Shown: positions 23,493 through 32,388 of the stretch, piece by piece | Layout of the letters: each line of letters begins with the position of its first letter | Position numbering within the stretch: the first letter of the stretch is position 1 | Assembly (NCBI RefSeq): GCF_019649055.1 | Contig: NW_026570243.1 | Coordinates: forward strand, 620,001-684,000 | Length of the DNA stretch: 64,000 nucleotides | Reading direction: 5' to 3' | Source: Paramacrobiotus metropolitanus | Taxonomy: Eukaryota; Tardigrada; Eutardigrada; Parachela; Macrobiotidae | The notes under the pieces: model-generated | Seen by the model: only the letters and a program-made list of their open reading frames with translations | What the model was told of the DNA's origin: nothing | Database searches by the model: none | Position numbers and translations under genes: made by a program

Positions 23493-24869
23493 GTGTTATT
23501 CTGTGTCACTGGAGCATTCATGCAAAACCGACTCAATGATCGTAATTTAAAGTCTTCAGTCTTTTATATTTTATTAAACACTCTCAACAAAAGAAAGCTG
23601 AAAAGAATTTTCAACCAGGTTTTCGAGGAATATACAGGCGAAAAGAATAAAATCTGCACTTGTATTTTATATTATAAATGCCTGACTATCTGGAGACCGC
23701 TGATGCGTAAACAGTTTTGGATAACGCTCTTCCTAAAGGTTTGGACAAAAAATTGGTTAAAATCATTCATGGAATCATTGTTGAAAAAAATTTATCTTAA
23801 CCCAGCATCACCTGGGGGTTTCGGTGGCATCAGAAAACTTCTTCATGCCGCAAGAAATGAATCAAGTGAAAAGATTTCTGAAAGTGATGTGCGTGAATTT
23901 CTCACAGCTCAGCCAGCTTACTCTTTGCATAAACCTGTCAAGAAAAAATTTGCTCGTCGACCGTTTGTTGTTATGTCATTTGGTGAACAACTCCAAGCCG
24001 ATTTAATTGACTACAGTTCATTAGCTGTACACAATGACGGATATAACTATTTGCTTGTGGTAGTCGATTGTTTTTCACGTCAAGCGTGGGTGGAACCTCT
24101 CCGGCAAAAATCCGGTATTCAAGTAAAGGATGCTCTTCAAAAAATTTTACAACGTTGCGGCTTTCAACCAGTGCGACTGCAAACGGACCTGGGAAAAGAG
24201 TTTTACAACCAACATGTTTCCGGTTTGTTAAAAGAGTATAATATTGATCATTTTTCTACTCAGAACGCTGAAATTAAAGCCGGTTTAGTGGAACGTCTTA
24301 ACAGAACAATTTCAACAAAATTATTTCGCTATCTCACATTTAACAAATCAAAGAGATGGATTGATGTTATACAAGATATTTTGGATTCATACAATAACTC
24401 TCCACATCGCTCACTAAAGAACCATACGCCTAAAGAAGTAAACAAAGAAAGCGAAGCAGAGTTCGTGAAAATAATGAAAGAAACGTGGAAACTTAATCAT
24501 ATTTTGACAAGAAATTCGAAAACCAACATTAATGTGGGAGACTACGTTCGATTAAGTTTAAAAAAAACTCCCCATGAAAAGGGATACACGATTGGGTGGA
24601 CCATTGAAGTGTACAGAATAAAAAGCAAAGATACGAAAGACGGCCTTGAAGTATTTTTTGTGGAAGATTTGAAAGGTGAGCAATTAGAAGGAAAATTTTA
24701 CCTTGAAGAATTGCAAAAAGTGGCGAAAGAAACGAATGAATCCGCTGAAATCGCTGTTATTGGAAAAAAGAGAAACAAAGTCCTTATTCATTATGTTGGG
24801 TGGAATAAAAAATTTGATGAATGGATTTCAGTTTCCGAGTTAGCTAAACGTGGTCTAGTGCTTGTTTAA
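23493..24869 (+). CDS. Polinton integrase (DDE) with C-terminal chromo-barrel-like domain
   Basis: Retroviral-type integrase that would insert the element. The Polinton-typical entry motif NPASPGGFGG lies near residue 105 and the catalytic core follows: first Asp in QADLID (about residue 170), second Asp in QTDLGKEF (about 232) and Glu in GLVERLNR (about 267), roughly D-x34-E by count. A small beta-barrel segment follows. The last 45 residues, containing HYVGWNKKFDEWISVSEL, look like the chromo-barrel of MRG15/MOF/MSL3 proteins. The first 90 codons look atypical, so ATG 23769 may be the real start. The core is unbroken. Confidence 0.93.
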   Translation: MLFCVTGAFMQNRLNDRNLKSSVFYILLNTLNKRKLKRIFNQVFEEYTGEKNKICTCILYYKCLTIWRPLMRKQFWITLFLKVWTKNWLKSFMESLLKKIYLNPASPGGFGGIRKLLHAARNESSEKISESDVREFLTAQPAYSLHKPVKKKFARRPFVVMSFGEQLQADLIDYSSLAVHNDGYNYLLVVVDCFSRQAWVEPLRQKSGIQVKDALQKILQRCGFQPVRLQTDLGKEFYNQHVSGLLKEYNIDHFSTQNAEIKAGLVERLNRTISTKLFRYLTFNKSKRWIDVIQDILDSYNNSPHRSLKNHTPKEVNKESEAEFVKIMKETWKLNHILTRNSKTNINVGDYVRLSLKKTPHEKGYTIGWTIEVYRIKSKDTKDGLEVFFVEDLKGEQLEGKFYLEELQKVAKETNESAEIAVIGKKRNKVLIHYVGWNKKFDEWISVSELAKRGLVLV

Positions 24870-24879
24870 ATAATCAATC

Positions 24880-25281
24880 ATGGATTTTACTATTACTGCT
24901 ACTTCTGATAAGCTGAACGGCAATACTGCCTCTGAGTTTACCGTGTATTTACCTGATTATATGCAACTCTCGTCAGATTATGAAATGGCTTTAACGTTTA
25001 TACAATGTCCGAAGCCAATAAATTCTGATGTAACCACCCTTTTTGTGCACTCTGATTTAATAAGAAGTCAAATTTTAAATAATTCAAGAGTTTCACTATT
25101 AGCTTTGCTGTCCGTCAAAGAAGCATGTGGCGGAAACGCATCGAAACGTGGATCGTACACTGACATTGCCGTCAATCAGTTTGACAGAATTTCATTTTCG
25201 ATAACGGATGCAAGTGGCAAAAACATTTTATTTGAAAAAGGCGCTACTACTGTACTTCAGTTACATTTTCGGAAAAAATAA
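24880..25281 (+). CDS. Penton-like minor capsid protein (putative)
   Basis: 133 residues, starting 10 bp after the integrase stop. The pattern FTVYLPDYMQLSSDYEMALTF near the start, LFVHSDLIRSQIL in the middle and ILFEKGATTVLQLHFRKK at the end resembles conserved blocks of Polinton/adintovirus single-jelly-roll minor capsid proteins. It is shorter than I would expect for a full penton. Position between integrase and capsid supports a virion role. Fold assignment needs a profile search. Confidence 0.6.
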   Translation: MDFTITATSDKLNGNTASEFTVYLPDYMQLSSDYEMALTFIQCPKPINSDVTTLFVHSDLIRSQILNNSRVSLLALLSVKEACGGNASKRGSYTDIAVNQFDRISFSITDASGKNILFEKGATTVLQLHFRKK

Positions 25282-25283
25282 TC

Positions 25284-25784
25284 ATGGATGATATCCAAAC
25301 GTTCAGCATACCTGCTCAGGTTTATGTGCAGCTATTATCACCAACATATAACCACAGCGAAGGGCATGCACAAACTGGATATGGCGCTATTGGGAATTTT
25401 TTTGGTAGTTTGGCTAGAACGGCTAAAAATATAATATTTCCAAACCTCGTAAGGTTAGGGAAAAATGTTGTTAACGACGTTCTTCATAACAAGACGCCTC
25501 TGTTGGATTCGGCTCGGAATCATACTGTGGAAGCTATGCAAAACATCGCTAGTAAAATTCAGGGAGGGTCCGGAAAGCGAAGAAAGCGCAGAACTCGCTC
25601 CAGAAAAGTTGTCAAAAATATAGAAAAGCCAATCACGAAGCGGAAGCGTCGCCATCGAAAAAAGAAGCAGGCAGCAAAACCGAGAAAGCGAGCTGCTAAA
25701 CGTCACAAGAAATCAAAAGTGAAAAAATCTTTGAAGAAGAAAAAGCTGCGTTTTCCTCTGAGTAATTTACTGAATCAGAAATAA
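25284..25784 (+). CDS. Basic core-like protein
   Basis: 166 residues. A short N-terminal part is followed by a glycine-rich amphipathic segment (GYGAIGNFFGSLARTAKNI) and a helix ending near residue 90. From about residue 95 to the end the protein is almost all Lys/Arg. The layout recalls virion core/membrane-lytic minor proteins in adenovirus-like genomes, and DNA packaging is the likely role. It starts two bases after the previous stop. Confidence 0.7.
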   Translation: MDDIQTFSIPAQVYVQLLSPTYNHSEGHAQTGYGAIGNFFGSLARTAKNIIFPNLVRLGKNVVNDVLHNKTPLLDSARNHTVEAMQNIASKIQGGSGKRRKRRTRSRKVVKNIEKPITKRKRRHRKKKQAAKPRKRAAKRHKKSKVKKSLKKKKLRFPLSNLLNQK

Positions 25785-25810
25785 ATTCTATAGAAAGCCA
25801 CGTGGCAATC

Positions 25811-27138
25811 ATGGATCTTCAATCAGCTCCTCTATGTTTAAAGTCTGAGTTGGACCACTTTTCATTTCCGCCTACCCAAACGGCTATCGAATCTGCAAAA
25901 TATGTATCTTATAACCCAATTGGGAATACTCTTGATGTTGATACCCTTTCATGGGAAATCGCTGGGACTCCCGATGAAATGATTGATTTGGCTCACAGTG
26001 TAATTTTGTTGGATGTTTGTGTACGAACCTCAGGAAACGCACTACCAGCGGATGCATTAAATTTTGGTGCAGTGAATAATTTAGCGCGTAGTTTATTTAG
26101 CGGACACGAACTTTTATTTAACGGCGAATCAGTTTCATCGATACCATCGCTATCACATTACGCATCGTACTTTGAGAATTTATTTAATTATGGAGAGCAT
26201 GGCCATGAGCAGCTGTCACATGCTGGATGGGTTCCGGAAACCCCGGGTCAATTCGACACGTTGTTGCTAGCCGTACCCGACCCAAATGATAATGACTTGA
26301 AAGTTAACGAAGCGTATGTTGTCCGAAATCTGGCTCTTAAAGCGGGAATCACACTGCGTCTGTTTTTTAAATTTCCGTCTGATTTGGCTAATCAGCAGCG
26401 TCTGATTCCGACTAAAGTGGACATGAAACTTGTTTTAACACGGGCTAAAGATAAATTTGTTCTTATGTCAAGCGTTCCAGCCCTAGATTTAAAAATTGTT
26501 ATTCAGAGAGCAACATTACGTTTGAAAAAAATTAGGTTGGACCCAGAATTTTTGCTGGCTCATGAAATTATGTTGCAAAAACGTAATGCCTTAATTCCAT
26601 TCATTGAATCTAACATTATGGAAATGACTATCCCGAACGGAAGTAGTCATTGGTCGCGGGACGATTTATTCCGCGGGACAATTCCCAAACAAATTCTTGT
26701 CGGCATTGTACATTCGCAAGCTGTTGGCGGCGTGTTAACAAGAAACCCATATAATTTCGTTCTTGCTGGAGTTGGTCAGATTGTAACTTATATCAACTCG
26801 GAGCCGTTCCCAGGAAGCCTTTAGAATTAGGGGATCACAATTACCGCGATGGTTATCTAAGCTTAATGGAAACGACCGGAATGCTGTTTAAGAATTCGTG
26901 CCTGTCTTTTATGCAAGGCGACTGGGGACGTGGGTTTGCAATTTACGGTTTCAATTTAGAACCGGATGTCGGAGATCATTCATGCATTAATGCACCTCGC
27001 AAAGGAATTTTAGGATTGTCAATTACATTTTCCACACCAACAACTGAGACCTATTCAATTTTAATTTACCACAACAGAAACGCGCTGATAGAAATCGATT
27101 CTCGCCGGAATGTTTACTGCCCCTATAAGCGTGCCTAA
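25811..27138 (+). CDS. Major capsid protein, double jelly-roll (hexon-like), one frame break
   Basis: Main capsid shell protein. Hallmarks of the Polinton MCP are FSFPPTQTAIESAKYVSYNP near the N-terminus, PVNN-type AVNNLARSLFSGHELLFNG, the block SHYASYFENLFNYG, LKIVIQRATLRLKKI in the second half, and RGFAIYGFNLEPD followed by a LSITF beta-strand near the C-terminus. The first frame runs 25811-26824. The conserved C-terminal part continues in another frame (about 26823-27138), so one base is lost or gained near 26800-26822. The C-terminal module is otherwise complete, with stop at 27138. The upstream GTG at 25802 is less likely than ATG 25811. Confidence 0.9.
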
Positions 27139-27146
27139 CAAAAATA

Positions 27147-27707
27147 ATGAATAACTACGAAATACTGGACATTATTCAACACGACGCCTGTTTGGCTAAG
27201 CATTTTTTAGGCGTGTATTCACGGGACACACTGCCATCCGGCATTCAAACTAGGTTTCCTTGTGCACTCATTGTTAATTCGGACAAATATAACATGCCCG
27301 GAGAGCACTGGCTTGCCATATTCGCAAAAAACAGAAACAACGTTACATTTTTCGACTCTTTTGGAAAAACATCGCTCTTCTATGGCGTGGAAATCGACAA
27401 ATTTTTGTCCGATAGCTTCCCTGAATGTAACGGCTATTACCGTGAGAATTATATACAACTTCAGGATCTTAACTCTAAAACTTGTGGTTTATTTTGTATT
27501 TATTTTCTATATCATTCTTGTCGTGGTCTTATGTTGCGTGCTATTACTGATAAACTTGAATATCCGAAAAATCTGAAGCGCAATGATGTTTTATTAAATA
27601 AGTTTGCACGACGATTTTTACACATATGTAAACATCCGGAACGTTGCTTGAAACGTCATCCGAAAAAATTGCAATATTCGTTGCCGATGTACAAAGTAAT
27701 AAAGTGA
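27147..27707 (+). CDS. Adenain-like cysteine protease (PRO)
   Basis: Virion maturation protease. The triad is visible: His54 in GEHWLAIF, Asp70 in FFDSFG, Cys113 in SKTCGLFCIY, with the oxyanion Gln at 107. Spacing matches adenovirus-type (C5/Ulp1-like) proteases. The 186-aa length is normal. The C-terminal tail is basic. The frame is intact and starts 8 bp after the capsid stop. Confidence 0.92.
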   Translation: MNNYEILDIIQHDACLAKHFLGVYSRDTLPSGIQTRFPCALIVNSDKYNMPGEHWLAIFAKNRNNVTFFDSFGKTSLFYGVEIDKFLSDSFPECNGYYRENYIQLQDLNSKTCGLFCIYFLYHSCRGLMLRAITDKLEYPKNLKRNDVLLNKFARRFLHICKHPERCLKRHPKKLQYSLPMYKVIK

Positions 27708-27783
27708 AAAACATATTTTCATGCTGTTGTTGGAAATTTAACAAATATTAAGCAAAACATTAGACACAATAAGCATAATAAAG

Positions 27784-28488
27784 TTAGTATCGTCGCCATG
27801 ATGTACTTGGTGTAGCGTTTACGCTGCCGCGACCACTACGGGTTCCACTTCCCGAACCTTCAAATTCATCCCCATCAGCCGTTTCATACAGTCGACGCCG
27901 TTGCGCGTTAGAAATTAAACTTGCTGGAACGTTTGAGTATTTCATCGCATTTATTAACGTCATTAAACCAGTTGGTGTGTAAGTGCTGGTTGGATTTGTT
28001 GGCGCTGTCACCCAGCGCAGAAGATCAACGATATTGGTCCCCGGTAACGCCATGCCATCGTTAATTATATTCCAATTATCCGCAACACTCAAATTCGTGT
28101 GTTCCAAAAGATGATTTAAAATCTTCTGAGCGTTACCTTGCTGCTTGCTTGGCAATAAATCTTTAATTTTGCTCGTAATGTGTTCGCTTGCGTCTGTGGT
28201 GTCGACAGGCTGCGGAATAGTTAATTTTCCAGGTGGCATTGCAGTAGCTTGGTATAACATATTTCCGTAGCGCGTAAAAGCATCATCGTGCACAGCTAGT
28301 TTTTCTTTTGCGGTTAAGTTAGGATTATGTAAAGCATTATTACCATCCGCATATGCATTATATAATGGTTGAGCGAACCGATCCGTATGCGCATGTGTTG
28401 AAGGAAAGTTGAAGAGGTTTGTTGCTTGGGCATCTCTGTGTTGTGCCAACTGGTCAGCGTTAAGTAGAAACATTTTACGTGCAGCCAT
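27784..28488 (-). CDS. Conserved-looking Polinton protein of unknown function
   Basis: 234 residues from ATG 28488. It starts ARKMFLLNADQL and has a central helical region LTAKEKLAVHDDAFTRYGNML, then a Gly/Ser/Arg-rich tail. Many Polintons encode a protein with an RKM-L-V start followed by a TxxEK helix near the packaging genes; that resemblance is from memory and weak. It converges with the protease gene, 77 bp apart. No catalytic motif seen. Confidence 0.65.
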   Translation of the reverse strand: MAARKMFLLNADQLAQHRDAQATNLFNFPSTHAHTDRFAQPLYNAYADGNNALHNPNLTAKEKLAVHDDAFTRYGNMLYQATAMPPGKLTIPQPVDTTDASEHITSKIKDLLPSKQQGNAQKILNHLLEHTNLSVADNWNIINDGMALPGTNIVDLLRWVTAPTNPTSTYTPTGLMTLINAMKYSNVPASLISNAQRRRLYETADGDEFEGSGSGTRSGRGSVNATPSTSWRRY

Positions 28489-28536
28489 ATTAGTTTTAAA
28501 TTTTCCCCAAAACAAAACTTAAAACAGGAGGTAAAA

Positions 28537-28823
28537 TCAGAGATAATAACGCGGCACCTTTTGCTGAAGGAAATTTCTTTTCTTGCGACGAGAAACGTTG
28601 CGCTTTGATAATAATTTCACATACGGCAGCACACGTTTAAGCCGTGCAGCTTTGCTTGTTTCAGTGACAGGAACTACTCCTTCAACAATTTGTAACGCAC
28701 ACTCAGAAATAGCATCAATGAGAGTATCTTCAGAGTTTTGATGATTGCTTTGATCAGCTTTGGTTTGCCTTTTGCAATAGATGATAGTAAGTCCAGATTA
28801 GAAACGGTATGACTGCGCTCCAT
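28537..28823 (-). CDS. Small basic helical protein overlapping the ATPase end
   Basis: ATG 28823 opens a Lys-rich helical protein; the first 29 codons read in the ATPase frame, and the rest (a Cys/Val/Pro middle and a KR-rich end, stop at 28537) reads in another frame after a break near 28735. Adintoviruses commonly have a small protein with this composition beside the ATPase. In an alternative frame a stop codon overlaps this ATG, which suggests that the ATPase ends here and that its own frame is also broken near 28857. Confidence 0.55.
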
Positions 28824-28829
28824 TATGAG

Positions 28830-29480
28830 GGAATGTAAATTTCCGGTAATTTTTCTTCGTTTTCCCAAAATGGCGGTACGCAGCCGATATTTATCAGGCG
28901 TTGTGTGCTGTAAGTCAATTACAATGTAGCCGTACGGTCTATCTAAACATCCGGCAAGTGCTGCTTCAAAATACTGTTGCTTTTGAGGGAATAACTGTCT
29001 TCCCAAAATTTGAAGTTGTTGTCTATCTTGCGGATTTTTAAAACAGATAATGATTTTGGCGTTCAGTCTGATGTCACGAGCATAAGCATTCTTGAAGAAA
29101 AGGTTTTGAGTCAGAAAAATGACAGTGGTATTAGAATGACGTCCACCATTGCAAAATAATTGGGCTACGTGTTTACTTGTCTTCTCTTCAAGATGGAGGT
29201 CATCAATAATGCATACATTAACGAAATTTTTATCAAAATATCTTGGTTCAGAAATTTCGTCCGGTAATCCTTCGATGAAAATAATAGGTACGCCTTCTCT
29301 AAGTAAATCGTCGTACAATGTCTGGTACTGCTTGTAGAACCAATAAACCCGATCAACTTTTGCTGAGAATTTATTATAACGTAACAAATTAGCCACGAAC
29401 GTTGATTTGCCGCAGCCAGAATTACCAGAAATAAGCATCGAAGTCGGATGTAAAAATTCGTTATGTAGAAGGATCTCCAT
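28830..29480 (-). CDS. FtsK/HerA-type genome-packaging ATPase
   Basis: Motor that would pump DNA into the capsid. Walker A GNSGCGKST lies about 20 residues from ATG 29480; Walker B is VCIIDDLHLE; a sensor-like VIFLTQNLF follows, then FKNPQDRQQLQ. About 215 residues, normal for Polinton ATPases. The frame continues past the expected end into the next small gene without a stop, which I attribute to a single-base shift beside an A/T run near 28857. The start overlaps the upstream small membrane protein by about 20 bp. Confidence 0.9.
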
Positions 29481-29730
29481 TGCTGAGATTGTTGCTGCCA
29501 AATCCTAATAACTGACGTGTACCGTCAAATAAAAAAGTAACAAGCGGCATAACAACTGATTTTAAAGGAATGCGGTTAGTAACTTTTAGTGCGATAACAG
29601 TAATAATGCGCATTGTTTGAGAAAACAGAAAAGGCACAACGTAAAAGAGCATCCAGAACAGAATCCCATGTGGCTTTGGCTGCCCATTAGGATCGTCCGG
29701 CACGTAAACAGGTGGCAACGGTGTATCCAT
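29461..29730 (-). CDS. Small membrane protein, unknown
   Basis: 89 residues from ATG 29730: Pro-rich N-terminus, then a strong hydrophobic stretch (ILFWMLFYVVPFLF) and a second moderate one (MRIITVIALKV), ending in a polar Gly/Asn tail. Likely one or two membrane segments. It overlaps the ATPase start. Unrecognised; a virion or membrane-associated role is only inference. Confidence 0.55.
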   Translation of the reverse strand: MDTPLPPVYVPDDPNGQPKPHGILFWMLFYVVPFLFSQTMRIITVIALKVTNRIPLKSVVMPLVTFLFDGTRQLLGFGSNNLSNGDPST

Positions 29731-29802
29731 TGTGGCAAAAAAATTCTACGAAAAAATTGATCCTTTTGTACGATTCAAAATGACAAATGAAGGATGAAAT
29801 AT

Positions 29803-30552
29803 TTACCAGCAGTGGCAACAGTCGTTGTTGTTGATATAGTGACAGTGGTTGTTCAGGATGCCGTAATCACCCCAAGCTGGGTCCATTGGTGGCCACACCC
29901 GGTTCGAATTGGTTGGCTCTTCCTCTTCGTACTCCGGGTCCTGCGTTGGAAAGCCGTAGATAGGATTTAGACGAATCATTGCTTCGTGTACCTGGCACAC
30001 GTTGTAATAGAAATCGATGTTCTGGTACGACTGCAGCTGTTCGTCATCCGTGCCACATGATGCGTAGATCTTCAGTCCAGTCTTGTCCGGCATTTCCGCT
30101 GTAATGCTGATATACACGCGGACATGCTGCAGCCTCCGTTCTTCAACTTCACCTTCCCACTTACGCAGTTTCCACTTTAGATAGTTACGCATCCGGCCGT
30201 GGGCTAAGTCGCGGACAATGTACTTCCAGGACGCCAGAGCCACCTTGTTGAACGTACGGTCAGGAAATCGCTGCTGAATCTCGGCGAGCTGTTCCACTGG
30301 CTTGACAAATTTAAAAACCAAGTCGGCGAGGCGTTGCATTTCCGAAACACGCTCAAACTGCACTCTAACTGCCATGTTCAAAAACGGATAATCTTCAGCT
30401 GCAAGGGCAAAACGATTCTTCAATGCAGTATAAATTTCACGGATGTAGGTATCCTCCGCTGCTGTTGCAGGCATGAAATACGTAATTCCATCAGGGAACC
30501 CCATAACATGACCCGTTGGATAAAGAGCACCGACAACGCCACTGAACGCCAT
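29803..30552 (-). CDS. Unknown Polinton protein, 249 aa
   Basis: Intact, intronless. The N-terminus is Gly/Ala-rich, the middle is helical with many Arg/Glu, followed by a beta-rich part (HVRVYISITAEM) and a Glu-rich stretch. The tail is His/Cys/Asn-rich (NNHCHYINNNDCCHCW), which could bind a metal. No signal peptide. Not recognised. First gene of the minus-strand block, so probably co-regulated with the ATPase group. Confidence 0.65.
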   Translation of the reverse strand: MAFSGVVGALYPTGHVMGFPDGITYFMPATAAEDTYIREIYTALKNRFALAAEDYPFLNMAVRVQFERVSEMQRLADLVFKFVKPVEQLAEIQQRFPDRTFNKVALASWKYIVRDLAHGRMRNYLKWKLRKWEGEVEERRLQHVRVYISITAEMPDKTGLKIYASCGTDDEQLQSYQNIDFYYNVCQVHEAMIRLNPIYGFPTQDPEYEEEEPTNSNRVWPPMDPAWGDYGILNNHCHYINNNDCCHCW

Positions 30553-31505
30553 TTTTGAACAGAAATATTCAGAAATTCAAGTGAAGAAAAAGTTTAAATG
30601 ATTGTTGAAAAACGAATGAGATGAAAAGCCGATTATGCTGCAGAATCTAACGCGAACTTGTTTACATAGTGCAGCCAACGGCTTGCACAGCCTACTGGCT
30701 ACTGGTCATTTGTTAGAATAATATAGATCGGTATACCCGCCTCTTGATCTGCTCGGATAAGAGCAGCGACAATAAGTGGGGTGGGATCAGGCAAAAGCAA
30801 CCGCTTCGCACTCAGATAGAAAAGTTTTCGAAACATCATTTTAGTCTATCAGTGCGCAAGATGGATTAAATTTGGATGGATTACTTTCGTCGATGCACTT
30901 GACTTCTTTTTAATGATCACTAACCGTCATGACTATAGCCTTGCGTTCCGGGGCCTGTGCATACTTATGTACAGTTCGCCGAATGCATGGTTATAGCATC
31001 GGTGCGCTTAGATGTTACATCAAGTGGTATTGCTAAATTATTTTTACGACATCATCACTGCTTGATTATTCGCTTTCCTGTTTATAGAGGCGCATACCAT
31101 GGCAAATACATGAGTATATGCCGTGATATGCACCTTTATAATCATGATCATATGGTTGTCGCATGCACAAATTTCGAAAGTCGACACCACTATGGACTAT
31201 GATAGTGCAACGACTGTTGCATGAAATGCATCCATATGGATGATTTATGCAATTTATGTTTTGACGCCATTTTTGACGCCATGATATCGACTTGAATTAC
31301 CATTACCATTTTGACGCTAAACGAAGTCTGTGTGCATTGGCCTACCACTAGGCAGCAGTACGATGTGCGAAATGCATTTCCGGCAGCGCCGATACCATAC
31401 AGCACATGCAATGACTGTTCAGACTAACGTTTTGTACTGACAGTGTGTGGTGAATAGTGGTGATTTTTTTTTCAGTTCTTTATTATCTTCCGATTTCTAC
31501 CGAAA
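30553..31505. other. Non-coding promoter-like region between divergent genes
   Basis: About 950 bp without a supported gene. Short ATG/CAT-rich palindromic words (CATATG, ATGCAT) are frequent. Holds motif pair 5 and presumably promoters for both the minus block and the LRR gene. Confidence 0.4.
31260..31282 (+). promoter_or_regulatory. Tandem TTTGACGCCAT pair (site 5)
   Basis: Copies at 31260-31270 and 31272-31282, with a partial third TTTTGACGC at about 31309, 224 bp upstream of the LRR gene start. Confidence 0.65.
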
Positions 31506-32168
31506 ATGGCGTTTGTTTCTGTCGTATTCGTTTTGCTATGCATGTGCAGTGGCGTGGATTGCGGAAAATCGATCCAGTGTTACGGGAAATGTCTGTGCAG
31601 TTATGATACTGGTATTGTGAACTGTGCAGGTAGAGAACTGTCAGCAATCCCCTACCCCACCGAGCCGAAAACCTGGATTCGTCACATTGCCTTCAGCGGA
31701 AATTTTGTTCGTGTCATCCCTTACTATGGTCTGTCCATTTACTTTCCTGGTCTGATGTCTGTTGATTTGTCTGGAAATCCTATCGACGAGTGCGTTACTC
31801 CGCCACCGTTTGTGAAATTTCGTGTCATCTCTGTTTGTGGAACTGGCACATCGGCTACCACTGGTTCTCCGACAATTCCAGCCACTACACTTGCCCCTTA
31901 CATCACGGCCGACACTGCTGGATCGTCTGCGAGTGTTCTGCCATCAGAGACGAGCACAATTGTGGATAAAGACGCGGAGATGAGTACCACTAACATTTTG
32001 TATTTCTGTGTTGGTGCGGTTGCGTGTGTTGGAACTTTCGTCGCGTGTGCCTGTTTTGTGGTGAAAAAGTGTGCCAAGAAACAGAACGGCCCCGCTCTGG
32101 AGCGACTTGCTGAACCCGATGATGCGATGCAGATGCATGTCCGTAATGAGAACAGTTACGAATTGTAG
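31506..32168 (+). CDS. LRR type I membrane protein carried by the Polinton
   Basis: 220 residues, intronless. Signal peptide at residues 1-19; LRRNT-like Cys cluster (CYGKCLCSY, IVNCAGREL) at 24-43; two to three leucine-rich-like strands (IRHIAFSGN, LMSVDLSGN) to about 97; closing cysteines; a Ser/Thr/Pro-rich, likely O-glycosylated stalk (about 113-158); one transmembrane helix (about 161-185); a Lys-rich stop-transfer and a 35-residue cytoplasmic tail ending NSYEL. No Polinton core protein has this plan. It sits between the packaging block and the right TIR, which suggests capture of a host receptor-type gene. A surface-attachment or decoy role is speculation. Confidence 0.75.
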   Translation: MAFVSVVFVLLCMCSGVDCGKSIQCYGKCLCSYDTGIVNCAGRELSAIPYPTEPKTWIRHIAFSGNFVRVIPYYGLSIYFPGLMSVDLSGNPIDECVTPPPFVKFRVISVCGTGTSATTGSPTIPATTLAPYITADTAGSSASVLPSETSTIVDKDAEMSTTNILYFCVGAVACVGTFVACACFVVKKCAKKQNGPALERLAEPDDAMQMHVRNENSYEL

Positions 32169-32388
32169 ATGTTTTTTTTTTTGGAAAAAGATTTATGTAC
32201 AGATTTTTACTTTTATGAATCTCAACTGTTGACCAAATTACAGTCAGTATTCTGTTTTACACCGCTAGCCATACGAAGTTGTGATTTTTTGTTAGTTTTT
32301 TTATAGTTTTTTACTCTTCTATGATCTTGATGGTTGTGAAAAGATAATTACGCTCTTCTCCGATTTTGTGTTATGACATTGAAATGAT

